DNA of 64,000 nt from Symbiodinium natans (Eukaryota > Sar > Dinophyceae > Suessiales > Symbiodiniaceae): assembly GCA_905221605.1 (NCBI GenBank), contig CAJNDS010002124.1, forward strand, positions 1,099,421 to 1,163,420, written 5' to 3'. The notes below the pieces were generated by a model. The model was not told where the DNA came from and searched no databases. It saw nothing but the letters and a program-made list of their open reading frames with translations. The position numbers and the translations under genes were made by a program. Positions within the stretch are counted from its first letter, which is position 1. Each line of letters starts with the position of its first letter. Positions 49,401 to 52,400 of this stretch are shown in pieces.

Positions 49401-52400
49401 GGGCAGTGACATCACAGTCCTTCGCCTTCCCAAGTGTTTCGACCGCTGCGCCACGCGCAGTGCTGTCAACACCTTCCCAACCCTAAGCCCTAAACTGAAA
49501 ACCCCTAGGACCCCAAACCCTAAACCCGAACTAATCGGTCCCACCCTTCGTATAAATATAAATATGAATATAAATATACATATACATAAATCTAGATAAA
49601 TAAATATATAATATGAATATACACATATACAGATATATATATATATATATATAGTGTGAAGGGTTTTGGTTTTCGGCAGGTTCTTATTCCCTTGATTGAG
49701 GTGTGTGGGTTAGGTTCCCTTATATCCCTCTTCAAGCAACATTCCAAAAGTGACTCTGGGATCTCGGTTTCGAAGTCCCGTTTATAGTCAATGTTCCAGG
49801 TTCTCCCTAAACCCTTGACGAACCAAACCCCAAACCCCAAATCACGAACCCCAAGCCCCAAGCCCCAAACCCCAAACCCCATTCTTACAGTAGGGTGGCT
49901 ATCTAGGGAGGGGATGAGGTTTTTTAGTCAGTCGGTTCGGTCGGTTGGTTTCTTGGACCCCTAAACCCTAGACCCTACACCAAGCCTAAACCTTAGGGTT
50001 TAGGGTTTAGGGTCTAGGGTTTAGGGTTTAGGGTTTAGGGTTTAGGGTTTAGGGTTTAGGGTTTAGGGTTTACCCTAAACCCTAAACCCTAAACCCATGA
50101 GGGTCTATGGGGTGCCGAGGCCTCAGGGTCTGCGAGATTTTCGGGTCTCTACCCTGAATCCTATAAGCCCTAAACCTTGAACTGCAACACCGGTCTCGGG
50201 TTTTGGGTTTAGGGTTAGGGTTTAGGGTTTAGGGTTTAGGGTTTAGGGTTTAGGGTTTAGGGCTTAGGGTTTAGGGTTTAGGGTTCAGGGTTTAGGGTTT
50301 AGGGCTTAGGGCTTAGGGTTTAGGGTTTAGGGTTTAGGGTTTAGGGTTTAGGTTTAGGGGTTTCCTGCGCCAGGAATATCAATCCCAAGGCAGGCCGCAT
50401 GGACTTTGGGGTTGTTTGGGTCGTGGGTGGTTGGGTTTTGAGGTTTGGGGTTCTGTTTGTAGGTGCCGTTTTGCCCCAAACCCTAAAGCTAGGTCTAAGC
50501 TGAGCGAGTCCGGGTCTATGTCTTGGGTATAGGGTTTAGGCCAACCAGGCATTAGAGTCTACTGAAAGCCATATGCACTGCTACGGTGCTAGGGTTACAA
50601 TGGAAAGGGCCTATAGGGTTTGGGGTTTAGGGGAGTCAGGCATAACGCGGGGTTCCGGCTGATGAACTGGAACACTGGCTTTCAGGCTGTCAGGGCACTT
50701 CTTTCAACCCTAAGCCCTAAATCCTAAACCTTACACCCTCAACCCTAAACCCTGAGCTCCAGACTAAACGAACCCCTGCCCACGAGGCTAGCAAGCCTTG
50801 CGCAATGTGCTCTCAACCCTAAACCCCATGCTCTAAACCCAAGCCCTTTTTGAGATTCAGGGTGAGTCCCGCGAGTTGCCCTAAACCCTAAACCCTAAAC
50901 CCTACACCCTAAACCCTAAACCCTAAACCCTAAACCCTAGATCCGTTCGGCAACCGCATGGCATGGCTGAGGGCCGATAGGGTTTAGGGCTTCAAGGGCT
51001 TTAGGGTTTAGACCTCTTGGGGTCTGGGTTTTTGGGGGCTTCCAGGGTTTAGGTTTAGGGTTTAGGATTTAGGGTTTTGGGTTTTGGGTTTTGGGTTAGA
51101 TGCCCCGTAGCCTGGGCGCTCCCGTGAGGCGATGAAGAAGGAGAAATGGGTCAAAGAGTTTTTGGGACAGCTCCTGCGCCACGGTGGCACTTGGGTGGTG
51201 CAATCTGGGCTTTGGGTTCGGGGTGTTAGGGTTAAGGGTTTAGGGTTAGGGTTTAGGGTTTAGGGCTTAGGGTTTCGGGGTTTGGGGGTTTGGGGTTTAG
51301 GGTTTAGGGTTGAATCCAGGACTGTTTCCGGCCCTCTCTGTTGACCCCTTGCGCAGTTTGTCCCTACAACCTCACAACCCGCAGTGCCCTTCGAGAAGCC
51401 TTGTACGGCTAAGGTATCCTACCCAAAACACTCCAAACCCTGAAGCTACTTAACCCAAAACCCTAACCAAACTCAAAGCCCAAAACCCTAACCCTTGTTC
51501 CCCGTTTGTCCGGGAACCCTTAGCATCTAAGCCCTCGAGGGTTTGGGTATTTTGGGTTTAGGGTTTAGCGTTTAGGGATTTTGTGGTTTGAGTGTTTGGG
51601 GTTTTAGAGAGTGTAGGACTGGTCCGATTCGATGCGGGTCCGGTTCGGGGGTCCGTCTGGTGGTCCAGGGCTTGGCGGGGCATCGGATTTCGCAAGCCCT
51701 AATAATCTAAAGCCCTAAAGTTTAAACCCCAAAGGCTCTTTTCTCAAAAAACCTGGAGACCTCAAGCCCCAGACCGAGAAGCTCAAACCCCAAGTGCGGA
51801 ACGCGATGTTTTTCGAGTTTGGGGTTGGCTACAAAGCCAACTTCCCCTCCCACCCGCCCCGGCTGCCCTCATACATCTAGACGCGATATACCCCCACACC
51901 CTAAACCCTAACCCTAAACCCCTGAACCCTAAGCCCTAAACCCCTAGACCCTCCAGGATTACTTCGGGACAGATCGCGTGGACCACGGACTGCGCGGCCG
52001 CCCTCGTGAAGGCACCGGCAGACATGCAGGTTCAGGGTTGGGGTTCAGGGTTTAGGGTTTGGGGTTTTCGGTTTATGTTGATGGACCCTAGGGTCAGCCA
52101 GCTATTTCAAAACCCCTTTTAAGTTTTAAGTCCTATACAACCTCCTGTATGTCCCAGAGTAGTATTTATATCCGTCCTATAGTAATATCTATGTACAGTG
52201 GGGGGGGGTGGGGTTTAGGTTGTAGGGTTTAGGGTTTACAGAAGGGAGGGGTGAAAGTTTGGTTTTAGGGTTTAGGCTGCAGAGTGTTGCTGGTTTGGGG
52301 ACTTAGCAGGGGGGGTGGGTGTTAGGTCCTTGCAATTCTGGGCAGTCATTCTGTTTCCCCCGTCCAGGTTCAAAAGGATCTTATGCGGAATTATACGAAA

